Translations under genes and position numbers: made by a program | Part shown: positions 12,798 through 25,010 of the stretch, piece after piece | Layout: each line of letters begins with the position of its first letter | How positions within the stretch are numbered: position 1 is the first letter of the stretch | The notes under the pieces: generated by a model | What the model saw: the letters and a program-made list of their open reading frames with translations, nothing else | What the model was told of the DNA's origin: nothing | Databases searched by the model: none | Assembly (NCBI RefSeq): GCF_047496725.1 | Contig: NC_132971.1 | Span: 18,594,001-18,658,000 of the forward strand | Length of the DNA stretch: 64,000 bases | Origin: Anoplolepis gracilipes | Taxonomy: Eukaryota; Arthropoda; Insecta; Hymenoptera; Formicidae | Direction: 5' to 3'

Positions 12798-14355
12798 TAA
12801 AATTAAAAATTAAATTTACATGAGTTACTCCAGATTGTATAGAGAAATCATTATATTTTTCTTTAGAAAACACTTTAACATATTTAGCAAAACAAAAATA
12901 GATTTATATATATATTTTATCAGTAAATGTTAATTTCAAAAATATATGTCTCAGAAATAATTGGTTTTTATCTTTTTCAAATTTAAAAAATAGATTTAAT
13001 ATTACTATTTATGTAAGTATAATATATGTATATGTAAAAGTATTGCATACCTGCTGTTCCATTCGTAGTCCACTATATGTATCGCGTCTATAAATTTGTC
13101 TGGTCTTTAGTTTCTTAGTATTTCTTGCTGAAACCCAAATATTTTTATTTTCTTAACGTGCAAACATAAAATAAAACCATCACAGAGCTTATATTTTACT
13201 ACTTAATATATTATATATATACATATGAGTATATGAGATTTTCACTTATTTTAATTTTCATCAAATTTTATTCGGCTGATATAATCTCTCTCTTCCTTCC
13301 TCTCTCCCTCCCTCCCACTCTCTCTCTCTCTCTCCCCCTTCCTCTCTCTTTCTCTCACACTATATATTTAACTAAGAACTAATAATTAAAATACAATAAA
13401 ATTATATTAAGGCACTCGCAGTTGCAAGTTGGAAAAAAACTTTTCTTTGTGAATTTTTTCTGTCGAAATTTTTTTTAAAAGTGCCTCTCGAAGATTGTTT
13501 GTTACTTGGACACTATGGGACAATCTTCCACGAAAAAATTCTGAAATATAGTTTTAATGTTGATTGATACCATGTAGAAGTTTCAAAATAAGTGACACAA
13601 TAGTTTCAACAGAAAAAATTTACAAAAAAAAAGCTTTTCTTTCGACCCGCAACTGCGGGTGCCAACTTAAATAAACTTATAAGAGATAACTTATAAACAA
13701 CACTTATAAAAGATAACTTATAAACAGCACGCACTTATAGATCACAGGCATTAAATTTCTTCCTTATTTTTATATATAATAAATATATTTCAGTGATATC
13801 TCAGTTTATGTTAGAATACAATACTTCATCAATGATGCAATGGCACTTAAAGAAATTGCTATATAACGCTACACATTTCAAGTTCTATCAAATTAATTAT
13901 TAATCTTTCTCTGCCACCTAATTTTAGTCAATACAAACAACATGCAGAGAAAAAGACCACATTTTATATCTCAAGACTGCCACATATTTTGCAATCGATG
14001 TTTTATACCTCACAAAGTAAAATAACAAAGCCATACATCATTTTAGTTCATTGCAACGCATGAATATTTTTTTTATTTATAAATAATAGCTTTACACACA
14101 TTATGTATCAATCTTAGTCTTTGTAAGTTTTCATTTTATTGCATATTTTATAAAAAAATTAAGATGATGTAACAAAAGTATGAAAAAGAAATTTATGGAA
14201 TGGTATAGTTCCTTAATAAGATATCGTTGTATATAATTCTAACATTTCACCGCACGTTCTTGAATATCGTTGTTCGACAATATGAGAGATAGATTTGCAT
14301 TAAGTTAAACATTACTTACAATATACTCATATGTGTGCAGCTTATGTACGTGATA
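12798..14355. other. Spacer between OR-B and OR-C
   Basis: No gene. It holds a CT-rich tract (about 13,284-13,350) and a TTAA-flanked element (13,411-13,666). From about 13,370 it is homologous to the 5' flanks of OR-D, OR-E and OR-F. The last 150 bases before the start codon (from about 14,200) are strongly conserved among these four genes and probably carry the promoter and 5' UTR. Confidence 0.6.
13411..13666. mobile_element. TTAA-flanked MITE, 256 bp
   Basis: TTAA at 13,407-13,410 and 13,667-13,670. Inner ends share GGCACYCGCAGTTGC as inverted repeats, and the arms stay complementary through ctgtcgaaa / tttcaacag. Non-coding. A relative in the opposite orientation starts at 51,425. The 5' flanks of OR-D and OR-E lack it at the matching place. 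Confidence 0.75.
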
Positions 14356-17300
14356 ATGCAAAAAAGGATACCACTAAGAAAAGTGATTGCTATTGTAAAG
14401 TTGAGCATATTCCTTATATGGTTTTGGCCGTTATCGCAAAACGCAAATAAACGTAAAGTGTTATACATGAAGATATACCAATACGTCATTGCATTATTAA
14501 CTATAGCCGCAATGGCATCAGTAATATTTGCCGTTTTAAAAAATTCAGATGATCTTGAGTTTATCATAAAATCAACATTAGGTTTGTTCCCTTCTAGTCA
14601 CGTGATCTGGAATAATCTATGTCGCATAGCTACTTATCAACGACTACAAGTAATTAATATAAATATTATTTCTTGAAACGCATATTTATTTTTCGCGTGC
14701 GTCTCCAGTTGAAATAATACAATTAATTACAGTATGTCACTTTCAAAATAGAAAATGTTTACGCGCTGATCAAAGGTCATGAAGAAGCGATTGTTCAGCG
14801 AGACTACATTGATAAGTTTGCCCATTTCTACGGCTTTTGTACAATATCGTTCTATATGAGCGTTTTCGCCCTCCTCGTAGGACCTGTCCTGCATGACGAA
14901 CCACTTCCGATAGCCGCTGAGTTTCCATTCGACGCGTCTCGTCAACCGTTAAGAGCTATTACACTTATACATCAATGTGTGGTTGCTCTGTTTATAGCTG
15001 CAAACTTGTGTATAAATACTTTTATGGCTCTTTTGCTCTGGTTGACATCAGCAAGATTCAAATTGTTGATTGAGGATTTACGGACAATTACAAATATCTA
15101 TGATTTCATGAAGTGTATTGAGAAACATCAACAATTACTCGAGTAAAATATTAGTAGTTCTCTAAAGCAATTTGTTGAAAATATAAAAAAAATTTTTATT
15201 ACCTTTAAATGTTTAGAGAAAGTAAGTACAACATCATGGAAGGTAAAATTATAAAATGCAATATTTTAGGTATGCAAAAGAAGTAACACTGCTAGTTCGT
15301 CCTTTTGCATTGGGAACTATATTTTCCAGTACTTTAGCATTAATAACAGCCGGTCTTATTTTTATTATAGTAAGTACATTTCATAAAATTATACCCATCT
15401 CATACGTCAAAAATAATATTTAAAAATTGTCAAAAGTGTCATAATTATAAAATTAAATATATTAATTATATGTATATATCCACTACACACAAAAATATAG
15501 AAAACACTTTTTATATGTCAAAATATGGGTTATTTTCAAATTGTTGCAGTTCAATGAAAAATCATTGTAAAAAAGTTTTAGAAAAAGCATTTTAAAAGCT
15601 TGAAGTTTTAACTTTAAAACACTGTCGATAATTTTAAAAAATTTTTGTATTTTTCTTATAGGTACTATGTTTTAAGAAACGCTTTTTTTCATTTTCCTAC
15701 AATGATTTTTCACCGAGTATTGACAATATTTCTGAAAAATACAGGTTTAGTTTCAAGGTCATGTAATTCGGTCAAAAAAAATCGTAGGAAAGTTTTAAGA
15801 AAAGCATTTTGTAGGTAAAACATTGTACTTTATGAAACTTGATTTGAATTCATCGAGAGAATTTTTCTTATCAAGCTGCAGAGTTTTAAAAATACATAAT
15901 TTTAAGGAACAAAACAATGTGTTTTTTTTAAAGCATAGATTAAGGAAAATACAAAAATTTGTTAAAACTATCGATAGCGTGTTAAAGTTGGAACTTTAAA
16001 CTTCAAAATGCTTTCTTAAAACTTTTCTACGATGATTTTTCACCGAGTTGCAACAGTTTGAAAATAGCTCATTTTTGACATACGTATAAAAAGTGTTCCC
16101 TATATTTTGGTGCGTAGTATATATATATATATATCAGGTCTTAGATAACACATTTATTACAATTATAAAATGAATTATTTATTTATTGTTTCAAATATAA
16201 TTACATACAGTTGACAGAATATGTTAAATATTTATCCTGAACTTGATTGCATTTATGACATCGTCGTAACATTGATTATTGGATTGACTCTAACGAATAT
16301 TTAAGATCTGTATTGAATTTGATTAAAAACAGGGCGTATTCGTACAATCAATTCGTCTTTAGTGTCAACTGATGTGAAATAATATGCACGATACTCATCA
16401 CATATCCCCAAAGAAAGTTTATTGGACGTAAATGGCAGCGAGAAACGTATAAACGTAATATCAATAATAAATATCATTTAAGATGGTATCGTAGATCTTA
16501 ATGATTCGTCGAACATGAGTTATTTGGCAAAAGATAATTGTCCCTGTGAGACCTGTCATTCCTCAAAATTTGTTGCGAGTTCTGAATAACTCTATAACTA
16601 AGCATTTATAAATAGTAATAGTAGATTTATAATCAAATTATGAAATTTATACTTATATGTAATAAGCATATTTTTTAAACAAGCTTTTTAAAAATATAAG
16701 TACGCTTTCTGATAAATATATTAAATAATAATGTTTTATATACATAATCGTACTATTAAAATTATATTATCAAAATTTCTTTTTATGATAACTCTCTCTT
16801 TCTATCTTGTTTGTTTAAACAGAAAGTTTCATTAGCATTGAAGTTACAATGTGCCTTTTTAACAGTCAGTGCATTACTAGAAGTATTTATGTACGCCTGG
16901 CCAGCGGAACACTTGATTCACATAGTGAGTTCATATATGAGATGAGTTAAATATTAATAAATAATAACGTTATTATATATACATAATTTTGTTATTTCTA
17001 AATGCCTTTTCAGAGTAATAATATTGCAGAAATAGTTTTTGAATCAAATTGGTATGAAGAATCCAAAGATTTTCGGAAAAATTTACCGATGATTATACTG
17101 AGAAGCCAGAAACCAATACTTGTTGCATTGCCTTGCGGCTTGCCTTCATTATCTTTACATTATTACGCATCGGTGAGATAATAATTTTAATAGTTAGAAG
17201 TTCAAAAGCACACATTATCATTTAATCATTATATAATTATTAGAAGTTATCACTTCAGGTAATTCTCTCTACATAAAAAAAAAAGAGAAAATTTTATTCA

Positions 17301-17616
17301 AAATTATGTTATAGCAACATAAAACAATAATTAAATTTACTTTTGAACGCTTAATTATAGTAATAATTATTACACTAAAAAAATAAGAAATAAGAAATAC
17401 ATATTATTATATATCGATATAACAGTACTTATTTCTGCTTTGATTATATAATGAATAAAAAATAAATACATATTTTTTCAAAAAAAATTCGCTCACATTT
17501 GCACATATAACTTTTTGACAAGAAAAATAAGTATATTTTTAATATCATAAATGTTCCAGTATCTCTCAACTATATTCTCCTACTTTACTACAATACGAAT
17601 AATGTTTGAAGAGTAA
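14356..17616 (+). CDS. OR-C: insect odorant receptor, six exons, 373 aa
   Basis: Founder-like member of the C/D/E/F clade. Exons: 14356-14649, 14733-15142, 15270-15369, 16823-16924, 17014-17172 and 17560-17616. Of three nearby in-frame ATGs the third (14,356) is chosen because it puts the VKL motif at residue 14-16, as in OR-A, and makes exon 1 98 codons. Exon 2 carries HDEPLPIAAEFPFDASRQPL, exon 4 YAWPAEHL, exon 5 the block ILRSQKPILV then SLHYYAS, and the protein ends RIMFEE. Intron 3 (1.45 kb) contains a foldback element and a transposase relic. Function inferred from the family. Confidence 0.9.
15482..16117. mobile_element. TA-rich-flanked foldback MITE in OR-C intron 3
   Basis: The left arm (about 15,482-15,660) and right arm (about 15,940-16,117) are reverse complements, with ends CACTACACACAAAATAT-like and, reversed, TACTACGCACCAAAATAT-like. 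The centre repeats further inverted pieces. No coding frame. It is missing from intron 3 of OR-D, E and F. Confidence 0.75.
16200..16450 (-). pseudogene. Relic of a DDE-type transposase C-terminus
   Basis: Read on the minus strand and across frame changes and stops, the fragments run: LPFTSNK, then FLWGYVMSIVH, then VDTKDELIVRI, then SMLRRCHKC. This order fits the C-terminal pattern of mariner/IS630-like transposases, as remembered (a SPDLTPLDFFLWGYLK region, then an ELxxRI helix, then a final Arg/Cys-rich helix). It has at least two in-frame stops and a frameshift. Its relation to the neighbouring foldback element is unknown. Confidence 0.5.
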
Positions 17617-18177
17617 TAAGATGTAACATTTACAAATTAGCGTATTTAATAAAGCTTTAATATTCGTAGTCATTTTAGATGTAATATGTTTGTTATTGTT
17701 TTCGAGGCGATTGAAAAGAATCTGAAACTTTTGACGTTAATATATTTTATATAACTTAGAATTCTAACTTTATTTTAATTGCATGAAGCATTAATTACCA
17801 CGTATTAGTTCTAACTAATCTATTTTCATTACGTTAATTAATTCTTTCTATTTATGATGAGTTGTCGACCTATTCTCATACAATACCGTATTAATAATAT
17901 GAATAAATCCGTTATTATTTTTTATTTCATTTTTCGTTATCATTTTTGTTGTAACTTTTAACAATGTAAGTATTTTTAAGTCTATATTTATATAATATTT
18001 TTTTTTTGTTTCAACTCGTAAAACATACTAGCACAGTTTGCTAAACAAAAACTGAAACCCCTTTTTTAAAAAAATTAAAGAAAATGTGAAAAGAATTATT
18101 CTTAATACACAAAAGACGTAATTTTTATTTTTACTTATTTTTAATTTTTCAAGTAATAATGTTTTGAAAGCAAGAGC
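17617..18177. other. 3' flank of OR-C
   Basis: No gene. It aligns with the 3' flanks of OR-D (from 36,351) and OR-E (from 41,289), then breaks at the TTAA insertion at 18,178. Confidence 0.6.
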
Positions 18178-18181
18178 TTAA

Positions 18182-19656
18182 GAGATAACCACCTTGAAGT
18201 TTGAAATTTTAAGGCATTTTTTCAAAGAAGTAAATATTACGCAAGGAAAATTTTTTTGGCATTTATTATGAGTACATTAAACTATATAAAAAATTTTTTT
18301 TTTAATTTTTGATGTAAAAGTTGAGCGCGTAATTCCGCTATTTTCTGTACGCGGTTTTGAATCAATGTGTACGTTTACCCTGCAGTGCTTAAGGTTGGTA
18401 AAAAAAAACCAAAAAAATTGATTTTCTACATATAAAAACGAGAGCGCTACGTAACCATTTTGAAAAATATGCATTTTTGTTAAAATGGTAAAGATTTGAA
18501 GAAAAAAACTCATTTTTTTGCTTAAAAAATTTGAATTAAAAAAGCGAAAGCAGTAGAAATTCTTCATATATTGCAACAATTCGACGTAGCGGCCTAAATA
18601 ATATTGAAATAAAGTGTAACAGAGATCGGAAGTCGTGCACGACATACACGCGTATACATTCATAGACATGAGTACACACACCCGCGCAAACACATGTGTA
18701 TACAGACACGAAAAGGCGAAACCGAAAACAAATAAACAGCATAAACAAAGCAATCCGCGGCGACTATAATCTCGAATCTCTCGATCTCCAAACTCATGTT
18801 TGTAAACGCCACGTGGGTGATCTAACAAGGAAGGTATGGAAGTGTCCTCTTCTGATTTTAATGCGCTTTAAATATATGTAGTCTAGATCAAAATAGGGGA
18901 CACACATTTTTTTATACGTTAAAATATGACATTTTCGAAAAAATCTGATTACACAATTTTAAAGTACATTAAAAACCATAAAATTTTTATTGGAAACATT
19001 TTTTTATATTTCTTACCGTATCGACGGTATTTGCTCAAAAATATAAAAACCGATTTTTCTCAAAAGGGTGTTTCACCCCCTTAACAGCCCAATGAGCACG
19101 TATAAAAAAATACCTCTCTCTTATTTTGATCTAGACTACATATTCAAAGCGCATTAAAATTGGAGAGAGACATTTCCATACCTTTCCTTGTAAGGGGCAC
19201 CAATAAGCGCAAGGACGTAAAGAAAAGAACGTGGTATCTGCGGATCGACAATCGACACATTATCGTCTAGGTTTTAGCTCATAACTAATAATAGAAAGAA
19301 TGCGCACTTTTGTGAAGAGTATCGGAAGCATAAAGGTGTTATCTAACCTATATCGAATCAACTATTTTATACGAAACCACGGTTTATCTGAATTCTAGTA
19401 ACACCAGTCTACACAACATAAAGATCTGATTAAATTTTCAAGTCGATCTGATTTAAATTAACGACGTTAGACTGCACATCGTTTTAAAAAATGCTGTTTC
19501 GAGAAAAACGCGTTTAAAGTTTTTCGTAACAATTTTTATTATAAATAGCGAAAAAAAGGTTACATTATTATTAATCAGCGATGCCTGCGCCATATAATCC
19601 TCTTCACCTCAGCAAAAGAAATCAAATTTTTGAAAGTGCCACGATGGTGTTATTTC
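18182..19656. mobile_element. piggyBac-like non-autonomous element, 1,475 bp, with empty site
   Basis: TTAA at 18,178-18,181 and 19,657-19,660. The inner ends GAGATAACCACC and, reversed, GAAATAACACCA form a short inverted repeat. The 3' flanks of OR-D (near 36,893) and OR-E (near 41,833) read straight through with one TTAA, so they show the uninserted site. A 183-codon minus frame (18,277-18,828) shows no transposase motif I recognise. A second element (18,826-19,192) is nested inside. Confidence 0.8.
18826..19192. mobile_element. Nested inverted-repeat MITE
   Basis: Arms of about 75 bases, starting ACAAGGAAGGTATGGAA and running through gtagtctagatcaaaat, are repeated in reverse complement at the other end. 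A diverged, incomplete copy in the opposite orientation lies at about 53,985-54,265. Non-coding. Confidence 0.75.
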
Positions 19657-19660
19657 TTAA

Positions 19661-20544
19661 AGTTATAAATTATAATCAAGATAGTTGTCGGACAATCGTG
19701 ATGTAATGATGTTGACAACAATCTTCATCTGACCATTAATATAAAATAAAAAACATTATAATATATTTTATAAACATTAAATACACCTATATAGCAATTA
19801 CTTAGTACGAAAAATATCTATTAATGATTTTGTTATAAAGATGAGAATTAAAATTAATTGATTTTAACCTCACACATTTCCTTATATGTGTATACGATAT
19901 AAATGTAATATTGAATTTTAATTTAGTTTAATTTTAAGGCAATCCAATTTTTATGTATTATTTTTGTATATATGTATGTTCTTAATTTTTCTCTTTTTTA
20001 TTGTGTTGTTTGTCTTGTTTTTAATGTTTCTCTTATCAAAAGAAAAAACTTTCCCAAACAAAATCTCTGAAAGATTAAGTAATAAGACATAAAGAAGTCG
20101 AATAGGTAAGATCTATGGATTGCTAAGAGGTTGTGCCCATATTTTATGGAATCCTCAATTATTTTTAATTAGTCATCTTGATATGGTCTTAATCTAGGTC
20201 GCGTGCGTATGTGTTGATATTTTTCAAAATATAATTATATAAATGCAATATATTTCTTTTTCTGTTAATAAAACCATAATTCACGAACATTAAGAAAATA
20301 AATTGAGATTAATAAAATTATTATATACATTCTTTTATTGTTCTTGTCATATTTTATGACTATGAGAATAGTTATTGCCATATAAATGCTATAACTAAAA
20401 ATAATTATGAAATAGAAGAAGGAAAAAAAGAAAGACGTTAAAATAAAAATATATATTTAAATTTTAAATTGTGTTACTTTATTTTATTAATAACAAGTTG
20501 TTTAATAATATATATATATATATATATATTAATAACAAGTTGTT

Positions 20545-20595
<51 letters not shown>

Positions 20596-22413
20596 ATATG
20601 TGTGTATAATAATAGAGAGAAATTTCTTTAATATCCAATATTCAAAGATTGTGAATGTGGTTGAATATACTTATAGGAATAAATATCTTTATGTGTAAGT
20701 GAACCTTTTACGAAATACATTTTATCGACGTAAGTTATTATCAGTAAAGGTTATCGTTTGCTGATACATATTAATCCACAGTAAGTTGTAATAGAGAGAA
20801 CCCTGATGAAGATAGCTATGCCGTTTTTATACGACGCTTTTTTCTTGCAGTATGCTGATGTCAGCTGAAACCATTTTCGAGGGGGTGGAACTACATGGCC
20901 AGATATATTTTTCGGTAACACGGTAAAACGATCAGTTGATTCATGTCCGTGCTAATAGACCCATATAATTGATGTATTTGAAAAGTTTACGAAAATATTA
21001 TGAATTAATTAATATATTACATTACATAATATATTATTTATTTAATCTACACAAATCCGTTGCCTTTAAATATAATAAAAGATTTTTGTCAATCACCGAC
21101 ACTGATGCGCAACAACGGAGTTGTCGATATTGAAGCTAATACGTTGTTTATAACATACAAATATAAAGTCTAAATTATAACAATGCTTAAAATATTGTAA
21201 TTAATATTCAAGAATTTATTATTGTACTCATCAAAATTTTATATTCGGTGCGTACAATAATAAGCATGTATATAAATATGGAATAATTCTCAAAATTAAA
21301 AAAAAGAACTATTTTTTTAAATAGAAACTTTTATAAGATTTATGAGATTAAAACTCTTCATCTCTAAGTTTCTCTTGTTTTCTTGTTAATTATTTAAATA
21401 AATGGACCGAATTAAACTGGTGTAAGGAATTTATAATAATTAATCACAAGTAATAATATATAAATAATATTTACCCTAGAGTTGTTCCGCCGGTGCAGGA
21501 TCTCTCTCTTAGGCTTCCTCCTCCTTTTAGATGTCACGGTTGTAAGGAATTATTGTTTTATACGCGCAATACATTTTTTTTAATTGGTTTAAATCGCGCA
21601 ATATTTTGAACCATGCAAAAGTAAAAACGCACAATAGTTTGGACGGCACTCCCAAATTTCGGAACGATCGAAAATCCCATTTCATCACGCACGAGAATCA
21701 TACTTGAACTCGACAAGTCGGACACGACCAAACTCGGAGCAAGAGCGAAGCTCAAACAGTTTTAAACTTTGTAATTACTATACTATTCTTTAATTTTTAT
21801 TAAAACAACACATGATAATAAATAACAAGATCGTCAATCTCGGTCTCATATACATATATTGTGTTTATATTACGAATTTACATTATATTAACAATTTGAC
21901 ACGGTCACCAAAACATTATGTCAATTCGTTTCTCGAGGATAATAGACAGTTTCAAGTAAGTGGTTAATTAACAATATTAACATACCTATTATTACCACAA
22001 CATTGAACAAAAAATACATATTTATATTACTGGTAGTCAATACTGTCTATGGAGATGGCGGGATGACGGACCGCAGAATTCAAAAATCAGTGTGAACGAA
22101 TCCTTCAAGTTATTTGCTACATGAGAATCGAACAATAATCTACCACATTTTACGTCATATACTAATGTTCATCATACACCGTGTCATTTCATTCAAGCTT
22201 ATTTTGTATTGAAGAAAATCTCAGCGGAGATAGAAACGTATGTATGCGCATTGTAAATTAGTATCAACTGGACGAATGTCACTCAAGTTTTGTTTTTCTT
22301 CGCCACATGTACTCAATATTAGTTACAAAATATAGTTATTACTTTTCTGCACAATTTTTTTACTGTAATAATATTATTATCTTTATGCTCCAACCACCAA
22401 TTATTATTAATTA
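19661..22413. other. Spacer with an orphan 2-kb segment
   Basis: 19,661 to about 20,330 is the continued OR-C 3' flank, matching the D, E and F flanks. About 20,330-22,413 matches nothing else that I could see in the window. It contains two near-identical TA-repeat modules (about 20,493-20,585) and a less AT-rich patch at about 21,480-21,770. The 65-codon minus frame there (21,558-21,755) is not recognised. No gene is supported. Confidence 0.5.
20493..20585. repeat. Tandem TA microsatellite modules
   Basis: A unit made of attaataacaagttgttcaat-like sequence plus a TA run occurs twice in direct order. The open frame spanning it is low-complexity and not a gene. Confidence 0.8.
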
Positions 22414-22658
22414 CTTTTTTATATTCCACATAAAAGTTTTGTCTAAATATCTAAAAAACTTGTTGCATACAATATGGATATGTACATTCCATGAATAATT
22501 CTTATTTTTGTATTCAGATATAAAAAATAATGTTTTTGAAAAACTATCATATATAATTTTAACAAAAACGTAAAAATATATTAAAAAAATTAAGTTTTAA
22601 GCCATATATTAAGTTAATGATATTTCTATCCTTAATTTAATATATCCTTCTTTAACAC

Positions 22659-22661
<3 letters not shown>

Positions 22662-22705
<44 letters not shown>
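22662..22705. repeat. (TA)n microsatellite
   Basis: Expanded TA run; the matching site in the other copy (about 589-602) is much shorter. Confidence 0.85.
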
Positions 22706-22709
<4 letters not shown>

Positions 22710-23697
22710 ATGTTAATATTTTATGTTATATGTATAATATTTTAATTATATTTATTATATTTATGAAAATTTTTTAAAGCTAGTAAAATTAAAATTAAAA
22801 TCCAATAAATTAATTAGAACATTTACTGACTAAATTAAATCTGTTTACCTTATATGTATAATGAAATCTATTTGTAATTTTTGATAGTCTTTAAAAAATA
22901 CACTTTTTTATTAAAATATTGTATGGATATTATTCCAACTTAGTAAGTTTCTTTTAGCACATTATAACGTTTAACTTATCTGTAGAATTACAATTTTTCC
23001 TTCTCTCAGAAAATGCACAGCACCTCACGAATATATTACATAAACAAAACTCAACAATTGTTAGAAATGCTGTATAACATTCAGTGTAATAGACCTTAAT
23101 ACACATGTTCGTTTCACATGAGGTATGTGTATTAAATTATAAAATATGGAAGAGATATGGTGCGAGGGATAGTACACGCTCAGTTATAAGGGAGAACGCC
23201 TTGTGGCACTTATAAGCAGACTTTACACTTTATTGTAATATCTACACCAAGACAAAAAAAATCTATAAAAAAATGATAGATAATTTATGAGAATCTATGG
23301 TTTCATTTTCCTGTAATATTTAGAATACGGAAATACATAGTATACTTTTAGATATCATAGCTGTTATTCAGTTTTTTATTTTGTTTATATTTTATTGACC
23401 ATTATTGTATGCTAGGAAAGAAATTTTTATTTATTAAATCTAGACGCGCAGCACCATCTCTCATCACATAATAATTTTATCGATGTATATATCATAACTA
23501 TGCGAAACGGAACATATTGTGTTACAATATATAATATACTTACATAAATTTTCTCTTACCTACATACATATCTGTTATCGCTACATGTCTTTTGACTATT
23601 TATAACGGTTTTTCTGGAAAAGTGTCTATTTTAAATAATAATTAATTAATTTTTACGATATCATACAAGTATATAAGATACAAAGTATCCTATAGTC

Positions 23698-24966
23698 ATG
23701 CGAGGAAAATTGATGTTAAAAAAAATTATTTTTGTTGTAAAATTAAGTTTGTTTCCAATTTGGGGTTGGCCACTATCAAAAGACGCGACAAAATTGAAAA
23801 TAACTTGCGTAAAACTATATCATTATTTATGTATTTTTATATTAATGTGTTTAGAAATACCAATAATATATAGTATTATAAACCACCTTAATAATTTTAT
23901 AGTTTTAGTAGAGTTAATTTTTGAACTAAGCGCCATTACTCATACTATTGGAAATTTCATCTGTCACAGAATTAATAAACGTCATATACAAGTAAGTGCT
24001 ATTTATATGTATTTAGTATCGAAAAACTTAAATGCAAATTAGTAAGGAAATCAAGAGCGTTTTATTACTATACTCTTTTATATCAATAATATGTATTACT
24101 GTTTGCAGTATGTTACTTTTGAAATGATACGTTTTTCTAAATTAATTGAGCCACACGAAGATATAATTATTCAACGATACATTGACAAACTTATCTTATT
24201 TCATGCTGCATCTATATTAAACGTCTATACGTCTGTGGTGATAGTCGCTTTTATTATACCCATTACAATGAATCAACCGTTTCCATTAACAACCGAATAT
24301 CCATTCGATGTATCTTATCAGCCGCTAAAAACTATTATCTATATACATCAAGTTGTGGCCGGATTATATGTAGCAGGACAACTAAGTAGCAATATTTTCA
24401 TGGCTCTTTTGCTTTGGCTTGCATCCGCAAGAATTGAAATATTAACAGATGAATTGCGGAAAACCACAGATGTTTTTCATTTGGTCAAATGTATTAAAAA
24501 GCATCACTATTTGCTCAAGTGAATATCATCCACTTTACATTTTTACAATTGCAAACACTATGACTTCTGTACATGTTGCAAATTTCTCAAATATTTAAGA
24601 AATATACATATGTTGTAATTTAAACAACCAACAATAAAGTTTAATTATTATATTTTATAAATAAATGAAAAAATCTTACATATAAAATCTTGGTGTATGT
24701 GGGTATATCAAAAGTCATATTATTGCTTATATTATGTGATTTGTTAAAAATCATTTAAGTAATGTGAATTTTAAATGTTTAACACTTATTTAGATTTGCA
24801 ACTGAAACTGCTATTGCTGCTCGTCCTTTTGCACTAACAACTATATGTTGTAGTACAACAAGCATGGTAATACTCGGTATTTTGCTTCTTACAGTAAGTA
24901 CACTATGTTAATAAAAAGTTGTTTTTTTATAAATTCTTTTGCAAATTATTCCTTTATAGAACTTTG

Positions 24967-25010
<44 letters not shown>

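Noticed and set aside
14316..14567. Antisense open frames over OR exon 1 (also 33,081, 38,997 and 43,879)
   Set aside because: Shadows of the conserved exon 1.
14727..14945. Antisense open frame over OR exon 2, also present at 39,408-39,626
   Set aside because: Its conservation follows from the receptor codons on the other strand; there is no start context or splice support.
18277..18828. 183-codon minus frame inside the TTAA element
   Set aside because: No transposase motif recognised; composition is Phe/Cys-rich, as expected of AT-rich non-coding DNA.
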